DNA of 64,000 bases, taken from assembly GCA_013289615.1 (NCBI GenBank), contig JABCZO010000010.1:1-64000 (forward strand), read 5' to 3'. This stretch comes from Gammaproteobacteria bacterium (GTDB taxonomy: Bacteria > Pseudomonadota > Gammaproteobacteria > Steroidobacterales > Steroidobacteraceae). Each line of letters begins with the position of its first letter. Position 1 is the first letter of the stretch. A program made the position numbers and the translations under genes. Positions 51,748 through 64,000 of the stretch are shown one piece after another. The notes beneath the pieces were generated by a model. That model was not told where the DNA came from, searched no databases, and saw nothing but the letters and a program-made list of their open reading frames with translations.

Positions 51748-53300
51748 GGCCTGGCCGCCGCCGCGGCCGACGCGGGCTGGAAACGTGCGAGCGCGTTGCC
51801 GGCCATCGTGACGATTGCGGCACGATCCTCGGCGCCGAATTTCTGTTCCGTGCTCAGCCGCTCGCACAGCGCTGGCGCAATGTCGGCGGCGGCTACGCGC
51901 AGCGCCTGCTCGGCGGCGCTCACCTGCTCGAGCAGCACGCGATCGAACAGCCCCGCCGTCAGCGCCAGCAGCACGGCGATCTGCGCCGGCACCGAAACCG
52001 GCGAGAATTCCGACTGCTTCAGGCAGGCACGGATACGCCGCCCGTGCTCGATGATCTTGCGGGTATCGTCATCCAGCCGCGCGCCGAACCGGGCAAAGTT
52101 CTCCAGTTCCTCGAACTGCGCAAAGGCGAGTTTGAGGTCGCCCGCGACCGCGCGATAGGCCGCGCGCTGCGCCTTGCCCCCGACGCGCGACACCGACTTG
52201 CCGACATCGACCGCCGGCAGTATCCCGGACTCGAACAGCGATGGCGACAGGTAGATCTGCCCGTCGGTGATCGAAATCAGGTTGGTCGGTATGTAGGCGG
52301 AGATGTCCTGCGCCTCGGTTTCGACGATCGGCAACGCGGTGAGCGAACCGCCGCCGCGCGCCTTAGCCAGGTGGGTGGCGCGCTCCAGCAGCCGCGAATG
52401 AATATAGAAGATATCTCCTGGAAACGCTTCGCGTCCCGGCGGGCGGCGCAGCAGCAGTGACAGCTCGCGGTAGGCGCGTGCGTGATTGGTCAGGTCGTCA
52501 TAGACGATCAGCACATCGCGCCCCTGCTCCATGAAGTGCTCCGCGATGCTGGTGGCCGCATAGGGGGCGATGTAGGTGAGGCCGGGCGCATCGTTGCCCG
52601 CGGTCACGACGACGACGGTATGGTCCATCGCGCCCCTGGAGCGCAACGCGGCGATCACCTTGGCGACGCCGGACTCGCGCTGGCCGATCGCGCAATACAC
52701 GCACAGCACGTCCTGGCCGCGCTGGTTGAGAATCGCATCCAGTGCAATGGCGGTCTTGCCGGTCTGGCGATCACCGAGAATCAATTCGCGCTGGCCACGC
52801 CCGATCGGGATCAGCGCGTCGATCACCTTCAGCCCGGTCTGCAGCGGTTCGGTGACCGGTGCGCGCTGTATGATCGGTGGCGCCGGCCGCTCGATCGGCA
52901 GGCGCCGGACCGCGACCACCGGCCCCTGGCCGTCGAGCGCCCGACCAAGCGGATCGATGACGCGCCCTAGCAGGGTGTCGCCCACCCCCACATCCATGAC
53001 GCGGCCGGTGCGTTCCACCTCATCGCCTGCCTGCAGGTGCCAGTAATCACCGAGCAGCACCACACCAATCTCGGCCGCATTCACGTTGAACGCGATGCCG
53101 GACACATCGCCGGGGAAATTGATCAACTCTTCGGAGCCCACGCCGGGAATACCCGTCACCGTGGCGATCCCGGTCGATACGTTGGTGATGGTTCCCACTT
53201 CCCGCAGCCTGAGCGGGGCGCTGAAGGCCTCGCGCGCGCGAGTCAACTGCGCAAATGCGCTCTGCAGGGCGCACTGGAGACTGCCCGCGGTCGCGTTCAT
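51744..53300 (-). CDS. atpA: N-type F-ATPase alpha subunit
   Basis: [57 protein letters not shown]. Confidence 0.95.
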   Translation of the reverse strand: MNATAGSLQCALQSAFAQLTRAREAFSAPLRLREVGTITNVSTGIATVTGIPGVGSEELINFPGDVSGIAFNVNAAEIGVVLLGDYWHLQAGDEVERTGRVMDVGVGDTLLGRVIDPLGRALDGQGPVVAVRRLPIERPAPPIIQRAPVTEPLQTGLKVIDALIPIGRGQRELILGDRQTGKTAIALDAILNQRGQDVLCVYCAIGQRESGVAKVIAALRSRGAMDHTVVVVTAGNDAPGLTYIAPYAATSIAEHFMEQGRDVLIVYDDLTNHARAYRELSLLLRRPPGREAFPGDIFYIHSRLLERATHLAKARGGGSLTALPIVETEAQDISAYIPTNLISITDGQIYLSPSLFESGILPAVDVGKSVSRVGGKAQRAAYRAVAGDLKLAFAQFEELENFARFGARLDDDTRKIIEHGRRIRACLKQSEFSPVSVPAQIAVLLALTAGLFDRVLLEQVSAAEQALRVAAADIAPALCERLSTEQKFGAEDRAAIVTMAGNALARFQPASAAAAARP

Positions 53301-54097
53301 TGGCTGGCGCCTGACGCTGGCGCCGCCGCCGCCGGCGTCGAAGCTGATCCGAGGATGTCGCCGACGCTCTTCTCGAGCGCACCAAGGTAATCCGCGACGC
53401 TCCAGGCAAGCTTGCGTCCGCTCGCGTGCAGCTCCAGGCCGCTGATGAGCCCCGGCACGGTCTCGTAATTCAGCCGGCTGACGCTGGCGCCGATTTCCGA
53501 CAGCGCCTGTTCGATGGCGGTGCGCTGCTGCGCCGGCAGTTCGAACGCACTGCGCACGACCAGCGCGCCGGCTGCAGCCTCGGTGGCCGAGGTGAGCAGC
53601 TTGCGGTCGGCGCCGCTCAATGCCCGAATGCGCTCGACGAACACACGCGCCATGCTGTCTTCCAGACTCGCGGTCGCCAGATCCGCCAGCACTTTGCGAG
53701 CGATCGCGAGCACCTGGTCGCGGGTCCTGCGTGCCACCTCGGCGCTCAGGAGCTGCTGTTCGCTGCGCAACAGGTCGGCGAGCCGCAAGCGCAATGCTTC
53801 GGCATCCTTGTGCGCCTGTTCGAGTAAGCGCTGATGCTCGGCCCTTGCCTGCTCGCTCGCCTGCGCGAGCAACGCCGCGCGCTGGGCGTCGAATTCCCGG
53901 TTGTTACGCTCGAATTCATCGCGCTCCTTGGTCGCGGCAGCCTGCTTGCTCGCAGCGTCCGCCAGCTGCATGCCAATGCGCTGCTCGCGTACGCTGATCG
54001 CGTTGAGCACGGGCTGGTACAGGAAGCGCTTCAATAACCAGACCAGGATCAGGAAATTGAGTGCCTGCGCGCCGACCGTGAACCAATCGATCAGCAC
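53297..54097 (-). CDS. atpF: N-type F-ATPase b subunit
   Basis: [38 protein letters not shown]... Confidence 0.9.
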   Translation of the reverse strand: MLIDWFTVGAQALNFLILVWLLKRFLYQPVLNAISVREQRIGMQLADAASKQAAATKERDEFERNNREFDAQRAALLAQASEQARAEHQRLLEQAHKDAEALRLRLADLLRSEQQLLSAEVARRTRDQVLAIARKVLADLATASLEDSMARVFVERIRALSGADRKLLTSATEAAAGALVVRSAFELPAQQRTAIEQALSEIGASVSRLNYETVPGLISGLELHASGRKLAWSVADYLGALEKSVGDILGSASTPAAAAPASGASQ

Positions 54098-54100
54098 GGG

Positions 54101-54373
54101 TCACTTTCCGGCGGCGTGAGCGATCACGCTGTTCCAGAACGGATTGGCGAAGATCAGGATCATCGACACCACGAAACAATAGATGGCCGTGGATTCGATC
54201 ATCGCCAGTCCGACGAACAGCGTACGAGTGATCGTGGCGGACGCATCAGGCTGCTGAGCCAATGAACTGAGCGCCGTCGCCACGGCCTTGCCTTCCCCGA
54301 GCGCAGGCCCCAGCACGCCGAAGCCGGTGGTAATGCCGGCGGTGACGATCGACGCCACCGCAATGATGGTCAT
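54101..54373 (-). CDS. atpE: N-type F-ATPase c subunit
   Basis: MTIIAVASIVTAGITTGFGVLGPALGEGKAVATALSSLAQQPDASATITRTLFVGLAMIESTAIYCFVVSMILIFANPFW...; TTG at 54382 is an alternative start. Confidence 0.9.
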   Translation of the reverse strand: MTIIAVASIVTAGITTGFGVLGPALGEGKAVATALSSLAQQPDASATITRTLFVGLAMIESTAIYCFVVSMILIFANPFWNSVIAHAAGK

Positions 54374-54414
54374 GCTATCCAAAGTGCCTCCTTCCGTTGA
54401 GGTTCGCTCATTGC

Positions 54415-55116
54415 TCAAGGCGCCGGCGCCGGGCCGCGCTCCTGCTCCAGCTCGCTGGCACGCGTCGCGGCCGCGATATACACCGCGGCGAGGATGCTGA
54501 AGATATAGGCCTGCACGATGCCGGTAAGCAGGCCGAGCAAAGTCATCACCAGCGGAAAGATGAACGGCGTGATCGTGAGCAGGATGGCGACGATCATCGA
54601 TCCACTCATCATGTTGCCGAACAGCCGCACGGCGAGCGCCAGCGTGCGGGAGAATTCGCTGATGATATTGAACGGCAGCATGATGAAGGTCGGCTTCAGG
54701 TACGACGCAAGGTAGCTGCCGAGACCCTGCTCGAGGATGCCGAACAGCGGCACGGCTACCAGCACGCACAGCGCCAGCGCAGCCGTCGTCGACAGCGAAG
54801 CGGTGGGCGGCTCGTAGCCGGGGATGATCGTGCACAGCGCCGCCGTCGCCAGGAACAGAAACAGCGTGCCCAGGAACGGCAGATATTTGCGCGGTCGGCT
54901 CAAACCCACCGCTTCGATCTGCTGCTCGATGCCGGTGACGATGATTTCCAGCAGATCCTGCCAGCGCGAGCGCTCTGGACCCAGCGACAGCGTACGGGTG
55001 ATGAGTTTTGAGCCCACCGCCAGAATGAGCATCAACCCCCAGGTGAAGGCAATCGTCGCGTTGAGCTTTAACGGCCCGTGCTGCCAGAAAACCAGCTGGT
55101 CGGGGCTAAGGTGCAT
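54415..55116 (-). CDS. atpB: N-type F-ATPase a subunit
   Basis: MHLSPDQLVFWQHGPLKLNATIAFTWGLM...NIISEFSRTLALAVRLFGNMMSG. Confidence 0.92.
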   Translation of the reverse strand: MHLSPDQLVFWQHGPLKLNATIAFTWGLMLILAVGSKLITRTLSLGPERSRWQDLLEIIVTGIEQQIEAVGLSRPRKYLPFLGTLFLFLATAALCTIIPGYEPPTASLSTTAALALCVLVAVPLFGILEQGLGSYLASYLKPTFIMLPFNIISEFSRTLALAVRLFGNMMSGSMIVAILLTITPFIFPLVMTLLGLLTGIVQAYIFSILAAVYIAAATRASELEQERGPAPAP

Positions 55117-55426
55117 GGTTGCTGCCGCCTGCTGATTGCGGCCGTGGGCCGGCATCTGCGGTGAGCCGGATCACGATGACGCGCGCCATGACGAAGCCGG
55201 CCACGCAAACCAGCAGCCGCTCCCAGGAGCCGCGCGCGACCAGATAGAAACCGAGCATAGCGACACCGGTTCGCAGCAGCAGGCTGAGGGAAAACCACAG
55301 CCCCGTATGTCGCGAGCCAATGCCACGTACGACGGTCCACCACAGGCCGCCGAAATAGGCCGCCCCGAGGAGCAGGCCGGCGGCGAGCGCCAGCAGCACT
55401 GCCGACAGGTCAATCATCGCCGGCAC
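55106..55426 (-). CDS. atpR: N-ATPase AtpR subunit
   Basis: About 106 aa, three TM; position in the N-ATPase gene order. Confidence 0.8.
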   Translation of the reverse strand: MPAMIDLSAVLLALAAGLLLGAAYFGGLWWTVVRGIGSRHTGLWFSLSLLLRTGVAMLGFYLVARGSWERLLVCVAGFVMARVIVIRLTADAGPRPQSAGGSNHAP

Positions 55427-55740
55427 CGCCGTGCTGGTGGATATCCCTGCTCTCCCTGGTCACCCAATGCCACGCGTTCCAACAGCCCAGAGCCAGGCCA
55501 CCGATGAGCAGCGCAATCGTCCAGGAGTGACTTCCCGGGTGGTGCCGGTCCAGCCATACGCCGAGCGCCGCACCGAGCAGCGTCGGCACCGTCACCGACC
55601 AACCGACCAGTCCCATCATTCCCAGCCCGGACCAGATGATCCGGGCGGGTCGGTGCTGCGCTGCAAGCTTGCGCGCGACGCTGGCGTCAATCTGCTTCTT
55701 GAACTGCGCCTGATCCGGCGCACCGTCGGTAGGGGGCGGC

Positions 55741-55748
<8 letters not shown>
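55410..55748 (-). CDS. atpQ: N-ATPase AtpQ (AtpI-like) subunit
   Basis: GTG start overlapping the atpC stop; RIIWSGLGMMGLVGWSVTVPTLLGAALGVWLDRHHPGSHSWTIALLIGGLALGCWNAWHWV. Confidence 0.82.
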
Positions 55749-59999
<4,251 letters not shown>

Positions 60000-60080
60000 G
60001 GCGGTGTCCCTTGCAGATCAAAACAATCCTTGAGCGAGGCGCATGGCGCCGCAGGCTGCTGCGCATGGCAGGCGCCACCT

Positions 60081-60128
60081 CGTACAGATTAGACACCGCG
60101 CAGATGACAGGTCTGTACGCAAACGTAC
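60081..60128. promoter_or_regulatory. Inverted repeat GTACG-CAAA-CGTAC and adjacent CGTACAGA...CACCGCGC upstream of xfp
   Basis: cgtacagattagacaccgcgc at 60081-60101; gtacgcaaacgtac at 60115-60128; same words as upstream of adh. Confidence 0.5.
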
Positions 60129-60136
60129 CGTCGCGC

Positions 60137-62662
60137 TCATCGCTGCCACAGAATGCGAGCCTCCTCGAGCGGAACCGCAACGCCGTCGAACTGCGGGCTC
60201 AGGCGCGGCGTGTAGTCGGTGTGCGGACGCGTCGCTGGCACCGAGCCGCTATAGCGGTACACGCCGGCAGCGGCCGGCTGCTGGGCGCGCGTCATCGGAT
60301 AGCGCTCGGCATCACCCTGCCCGCTCGCATCGGCATACAGTTCCACCGCTACGCAATCGGGTGCAAGTTCAGCCAGGGTGACCTCGATCTCGAACGCATG
60401 GCCGCGCGCGCTGGTTTGGGTCTTCAGCACGCCAAAGTGCAGCCGGTCCCAGTAGCGCTCCAGCTGCCGCTGCCAGTCAAGGATCTGCTGTGCCTTGCGG
60501 GCCTTGTCTGTCACCCGAGCGCGCAATCGATCGGAGGCGGGCAGGTAATACTGTTCGGTGTAGTCGCGCACCGCGCGCAGGCTGGAGAAAACCGGCGTCA
60601 GGCGCGCCATGCTCTCGCGCATGCGGGCCACCCACGCGCTCGGAATGCCGTGCGCGTCGCGCGCATAGAATTCGCGAATCACCTCGCGCTCGAGCACCTC
60701 GTACAGCGCGCGCGCATCGGCCTCGTCCACCGCCGGATCGTCGCCGTGCTCCTGAGCGTCCCCGAGGGCCCAACCCACCTCCGGCGCGTAGGCTTCCGCC
60801 CACCAGCCGTCGAGCGTCGACAGGTTCACGCCACCGTTGACCAGCACCTTCATGCCGCTGGTACCGCAGGCTTCCCACGGCCGGCGCGGCGTATTGAGCC
60901 AGACGTCAACGCCCTGCACCAGTTGCTCGGTGAGCATCACATCGTAGTCGCTGAGGAAGACGACGCGCGAGCGCACCTCGTCGCGGCGAAGGAACTGCGT
61001 CCACTGGCGGATCAGCTCCTGCCCCCCGGCATCGGCCGGGTGAGCCTTGCCGGCCAGGATCAACTGCACCGGTCGCTCAGCATTGCACAGCAGGCGCAAC
61101 AGGCGCTCCGGGTCGTGCAGCAGCAGATTCGGTCGTTTGTAGGTCGCGAAGCGCCGTGCGAAGCCGATCGTCAACACCCGCGCATCGAGCACCTGCCGTG
61201 CCGCCTGCACCGCCTCCGGCGACTCGCCCGACGCGGCCCACTGGCGCGATAGTCGGCCGCGTGCATAGCCGACCAGTGTCTCGCGGCTGCTGTTGCGGTA
61301 GCTCCAGAGTTGCGCGTCGGACAGGCGCCGAATGAGGTCAGGGTCGGATTCATTCGGCACGCGCCAGCGATCCTTGCCGCAGGCGCCGGTCCACAAGCGG
61401 TCGGACGCCGCGGAATCCCAGGTCGGTGTATGCACCCCGTTGGTGACCGATCGCACCGGCACTTCCGCCTGCGGCCAGCCGGGAAACAGCACGCCAAAGA
61501 TGTGGCGGCTGACCTCGCCGTGCAGGCGGCTCACGCCGTTGACCGCGCCGCTGCCGCGGATCGCCAGATACGCCATGTTGAAGCTCTCGGTGCGATCTGC
61601 CGGGTCGCGCCGTCCAAGGGCGAGCAGCTGATCGATCGGGATGTGCAGCCGGCGCTGCGCGTAGGCGCCCAGGTATTGCTCGATCAGGGTCGGCGCAAAG
61701 CGGTCAAAGCCAGCCGCGACCGCGGTGTGGGTGGTGAACAGGTTGCCGACGCGGGTTGCCGTCAGGGCGAGCTCGAATGATTGTCCGGTCTGCTCCATCA
61801 GGCTGCGGGCACGTTCCAGCACGGCAAAGGCGGCGTGGCCCTCGTTCAGGTGGCAAACTTCCGGCTCCATGCCGAGCGCGGCCAGCAGCCGCCAGCCGCC
61901 AATGCCCAGCAGCAGTTCCTGCTGCAGTCGCAACTCCGGGCCGCCGCCATACAGCTCGCTGGTGATGGCGCGCCAGGCCGGAAAGTTCGCCGCATCGTTG
62001 CTGTCGAGCAGATACAGCTGGACCCGCCCGATCTGCACCTGCCAGGTGCGCAACCACACCGAATAGCCCGGCAGGTCGATCTTTATCCGCAGCCACTCAC
62101 CATCCGGCCCGCGCAATGGGCTGATCGGCAACTGCCCCGGGTCGTTGTACGGAAACAGCGCCTGCTGGGCGCCCTGCTGGTCGATCACCTGACGGAAATA
62201 GCCCTGCTGGTAGAGCAGCCCGACGCCCACCACCGGCACGCCCAGATCGCTGGCCGCCTTGAGCTGATCGCCGGCGACATTTCCCAGTCCGCCGGAGTAG
62301 ATCGGCAGCGCCTCGCTCAGCATGAACTCCATGCTGAAATAGGCCACGCGCTTCAAGGCCGACTGCGGATAGTTGCTCTGGAACCAGGCCGGCGCGTCGA
62401 GTGCCTGGCGACGGGTGCGCACCAGCATCTCCACCTGGTCGCGAAATTTCGCATCCGCCGACGCGCGCTGCAGGCACTCGCGCGAAACGGTCTGCAGCAC
62501 CACCCAGGGGTTATGCGTGAGGTCCCACAGCTCGCAATCCAGCTGCCGCCACAATCCGTCGGCCGCGTGATTCCACGACCAGCGCACGTCCAGGGCCAGC
62601 TCCGCCAGCGCGTCGAAACCATCGACGTCGCTCGGCAGGCGCGTCGGCACGCTAGGCGACAT
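60137..62662 (-). CDS. glgP: Alpha-glucan (glycogen) phosphorylase
   Basis: 841 aa; YFSMEFMLSEALPIYSGGLGNVAGDQLKAASDLGVPVVGVGLLYQQGYF; NTPRRPWEACGTSGMKVLVNGGVNLSTLDGWW. Confidence 0.95.
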   Translation of the reverse strand: MSPSVPTRLPSDVDGFDALAELALDVRWSWNHAADGLWRQLDCELWDLTHNPWVVLQTVSRECLQRASADAKFRDQVEMLVRTRRQALDAPAWFQSNYPQSALKRVAYFSMEFMLSEALPIYSGGLGNVAGDQLKAASDLGVPVVGVGLLYQQGYFRQVIDQQGAQQALFPYNDPGQLPISPLRGPDGEWLRIKIDLPGYSVWLRTWQVQIGRVQLYLLDSNDAANFPAWRAITSELYGGGPELRLQQELLLGIGGWRLLAALGMEPEVCHLNEGHAAFAVLERARSLMEQTGQSFELALTATRVGNLFTTHTAVAAGFDRFAPTLIEQYLGAYAQRRLHIPIDQLLALGRRDPADRTESFNMAYLAIRGSGAVNGVSRLHGEVSRHIFGVLFPGWPQAEVPVRSVTNGVHTPTWDSAASDRLWTGACGKDRWRVPNESDPDLIRRLSDAQLWSYRNSSRETLVGYARGRLSRQWAASGESPEAVQAARQVLDARVLTIGFARRFATYKRPNLLLHDPERLLRLLCNAERPVQLILAGKAHPADAGGQELIRQWTQFLRRDEVRSRVVFLSDYDVMLTEQLVQGVDVWLNTPRRPWEACGTSGMKVLVNGGVNLSTLDGWWAEAYAPEVGWALGDAQEHGDDPAVDEADARALYEVLEREVIREFYARDAHGIPSAWVARMRESMARLTPVFSSLRAVRDYTEQYYLPASDRLRARVTDKARKAQQILDWQRQLERYWDRLHFGVLKTQTSARGHAFEIEVTLAELAPDCVAVELYADASGQGDAERYPMTRAQQPAAAGVYRYSGSVPATRPHTDYTPRLSPQFDGVAVPLEEARILWQR

Positions 62663-62677
62663 ACTTGCCGTGCCGGC

Positions 62678-64000
62678 TCATGGCAGCGCTGCCAGCGCCT
62701 CGCCGACGATGGCCTCGGCTTCGCTCAGCACTCGCTGCAGGTGATCGGCGCCACGAAAGCTCTCGCCATAGACCTTGTAGATGTCTTCGGTCCCCGACGG
62801 GCGCGCCGCGAACCAGCCGTTGTCGGCGATGACCTTCAGGCCGCCGATCGCGGCGCCATTACCGGGCGCCTGGGTGAGGATGCTGCGGATCGGCTCGCCG
62901 GCGAGCTGCTTCGAGCTGACCTGGTGCGGGGAGAGCTTTGCGAGCAATGCCTTCTGCGCCGGCGTCGCCTTGGCATCCACGCGATCGCTGACGCATTCAC
63001 CGAACTGGCCGCTCAGCTGCCGGTAGAGCGTGCCCGGGTCGCGATCCAAGGCTGCACTGATCTCCGCGGCGAGCAGCGCCGGAACGATGCCGTCCTTGTC
63101 GGTGGTCCATGTCGTGCCGTCGCGGCGCAGGCAAGTGGCCCCGGCGCTCTCCTCTCCGCCGAAGCCCAGCGAGCCATCGAGCAGGCCATCGACAAACCAC
63201 TTGAAGCCCACCGGGACCTCGTACAGCCTGCGGCCCAGTTTTGCCGCCACGCGGTCGATCATCTGGCTGCTGACGACTGTCTTGCCCACCGCAGCGTCGG
63301 CACGCCATTGCGGCCGATGCCGGAACAGGTAGTCGATCGCCACCGACAGGTAATGGTTCGGGGGCAGCAGGCCGCTGCTGTGGGTGACGATGCCATGCCG
63401 GTCATGATCGGTGTCGCAGCCAAACGCGATGTCGAATCGATCCTTCAGTGCGATCAATCGCCGCATCGCATAGGACGAGGACGGATCCATCCGGATCTTT
63501 CCGTCCCAGTCCACGCTCATGAAGCGGAAGGTCGGATCGACCTCGTCGCTGACCACCGTAAGATCGAGCCCGTAGCGATCCGCAATCGGACCCCAGTAAT
63601 GCACGCCGGCGCCGCCCAGGGGATCCACGCCCATGCGGATCTTCGAGCCGCGGATGACGCCCATGTCGATCACGTTGTCGAGGTCGCCGATGTAGGCGGC
63701 GAGGTAATCGTGCCGGTGCGTGCTCGGCCGGCGCAGCGCCTGAGCCACGGAAATGCGCTTGACGCCGACAAGGCCCGCCGCCATGAGCTGGTTGGCACGC
63801 GCCTGGATCCAGCCGGTGACGTCGGTATCGGCCGGTCCGCCGTTGGTCGGGTTGTACTTGAAGCCACCGGCATCGGGTGGATTGTGCGATGGGGTGATGA
63901 CGATGCCGTCGGCAAGCCCCGATTTGCGCGCGCGGTTGTAGCTCACAATCGCGTGCGACACCGCGGGCGTCGGCGTGTATTCGTCGTCCTGCGCCAGCAT
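62678..64000 (-). CDS. pgm: Alpha-D-glucose phosphate-specific phosphoglucomutase, N-terminus outside window
   Basis: [85 protein letters not shown]. Confidence 0.95.
   Translation of the reverse strand: MLAQDDEYTPTPAVSHAIVSYNRARKSGLADGIVITPSHNPPDAGGFKYNPTNGGPADTDVTGWIQARANQLMAAGLVGVKRISVAQALRRPSTHRHDYLAAYIGDLDNVIDMGVIRGSKIRMGVDPLGGAGVHYWGPIADRYGLDLTVVSDEVDPTFRFMSVDWDGKIRMDPSSSYAMRRLIALKDRFDIAFGCDTDHDRHGIVTHSSGLLPPNHYLSVAIDYLFRHRPQWRADAAVGKTVVSSQMIDRVAAKLGRRLYEVPVGFKWFVDGLLDGSLGFGGEESAGATCLRRDGTTWTTDKDGIVPALLAAEISAALDRDPGTLYRQLSGQFGECVSDRVDAKATPAQKALLAKLSPHQVSSKQLAGEPIRSILTQAPGNGAAIGGLKVIADNGWFAARPSGTEDIYKVYGESFRGADHLQRVLSEAEAIVGEALAALP

Overview
High-GC, densely coding proteobacterial chromosome segment, probably a gammaproteobacterium judging from the ileS/ribF/rpsT and rplU/rpmA/obgE neighbourhoods; taxonomy was not computed. 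Left end (1-10.4 kb): housekeeping genes (ileS partial, ribF, rpsT, obgE, rpmA, rplU, ispB), with a multicopper oxidase / LysR remnant / aldo-keto reductase block between obgE and rpmA. 10.3-13.1 kb: tRNA-Pro(CGG) followed by two partial copies of its 3' end that delimit a VapBC-like toxin-antitoxin pair and a DUF72 segment (decayed tRNA-targeted island). 13-17.3 kb: beta-propeller, HTH protein, SRPBCC, DUF899, DUF2182. 17.4-28.8 kb: a complete-looking divergon resembling N-acetylgalactosamine (Aga) catabolism (amidohydrolase, AgaR-like regulator, Tat-exported GH36, TonB receptor, EamA transporter, GatZ/AgaZ, AgaS, BadF/BadG-type kinase) with AgaR-like operator half-sites between the two arms. 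28.9-33.1 kb: three-gene two-component/c-di-GMP operon. 33-41 kb: a decayed zone with several broken genes (truncated lactonase, Sel1-like gene with one amber codon, prpE with one frameshift, truncated permease) plus a second DUF899 module. 41.7-45.8 kb: isoquinoline-oxidoreductase-type molybdoenzyme with a triheme cytochrome c. 47.4-64 kb: energy-metabolism island: PPK2, Zn-ADH, VOC protein, a complete N-type F-ATPase operon (atpDCQRBEFAG), phosphoketolase, glycogen phosphorylase and phosphoglucomutase (partial). The adh and xfp upstream regions share an inverted repeat, GTACG-N4-CGTAC. All calls come from reading the sequence and the supplied translations; no database search was run.
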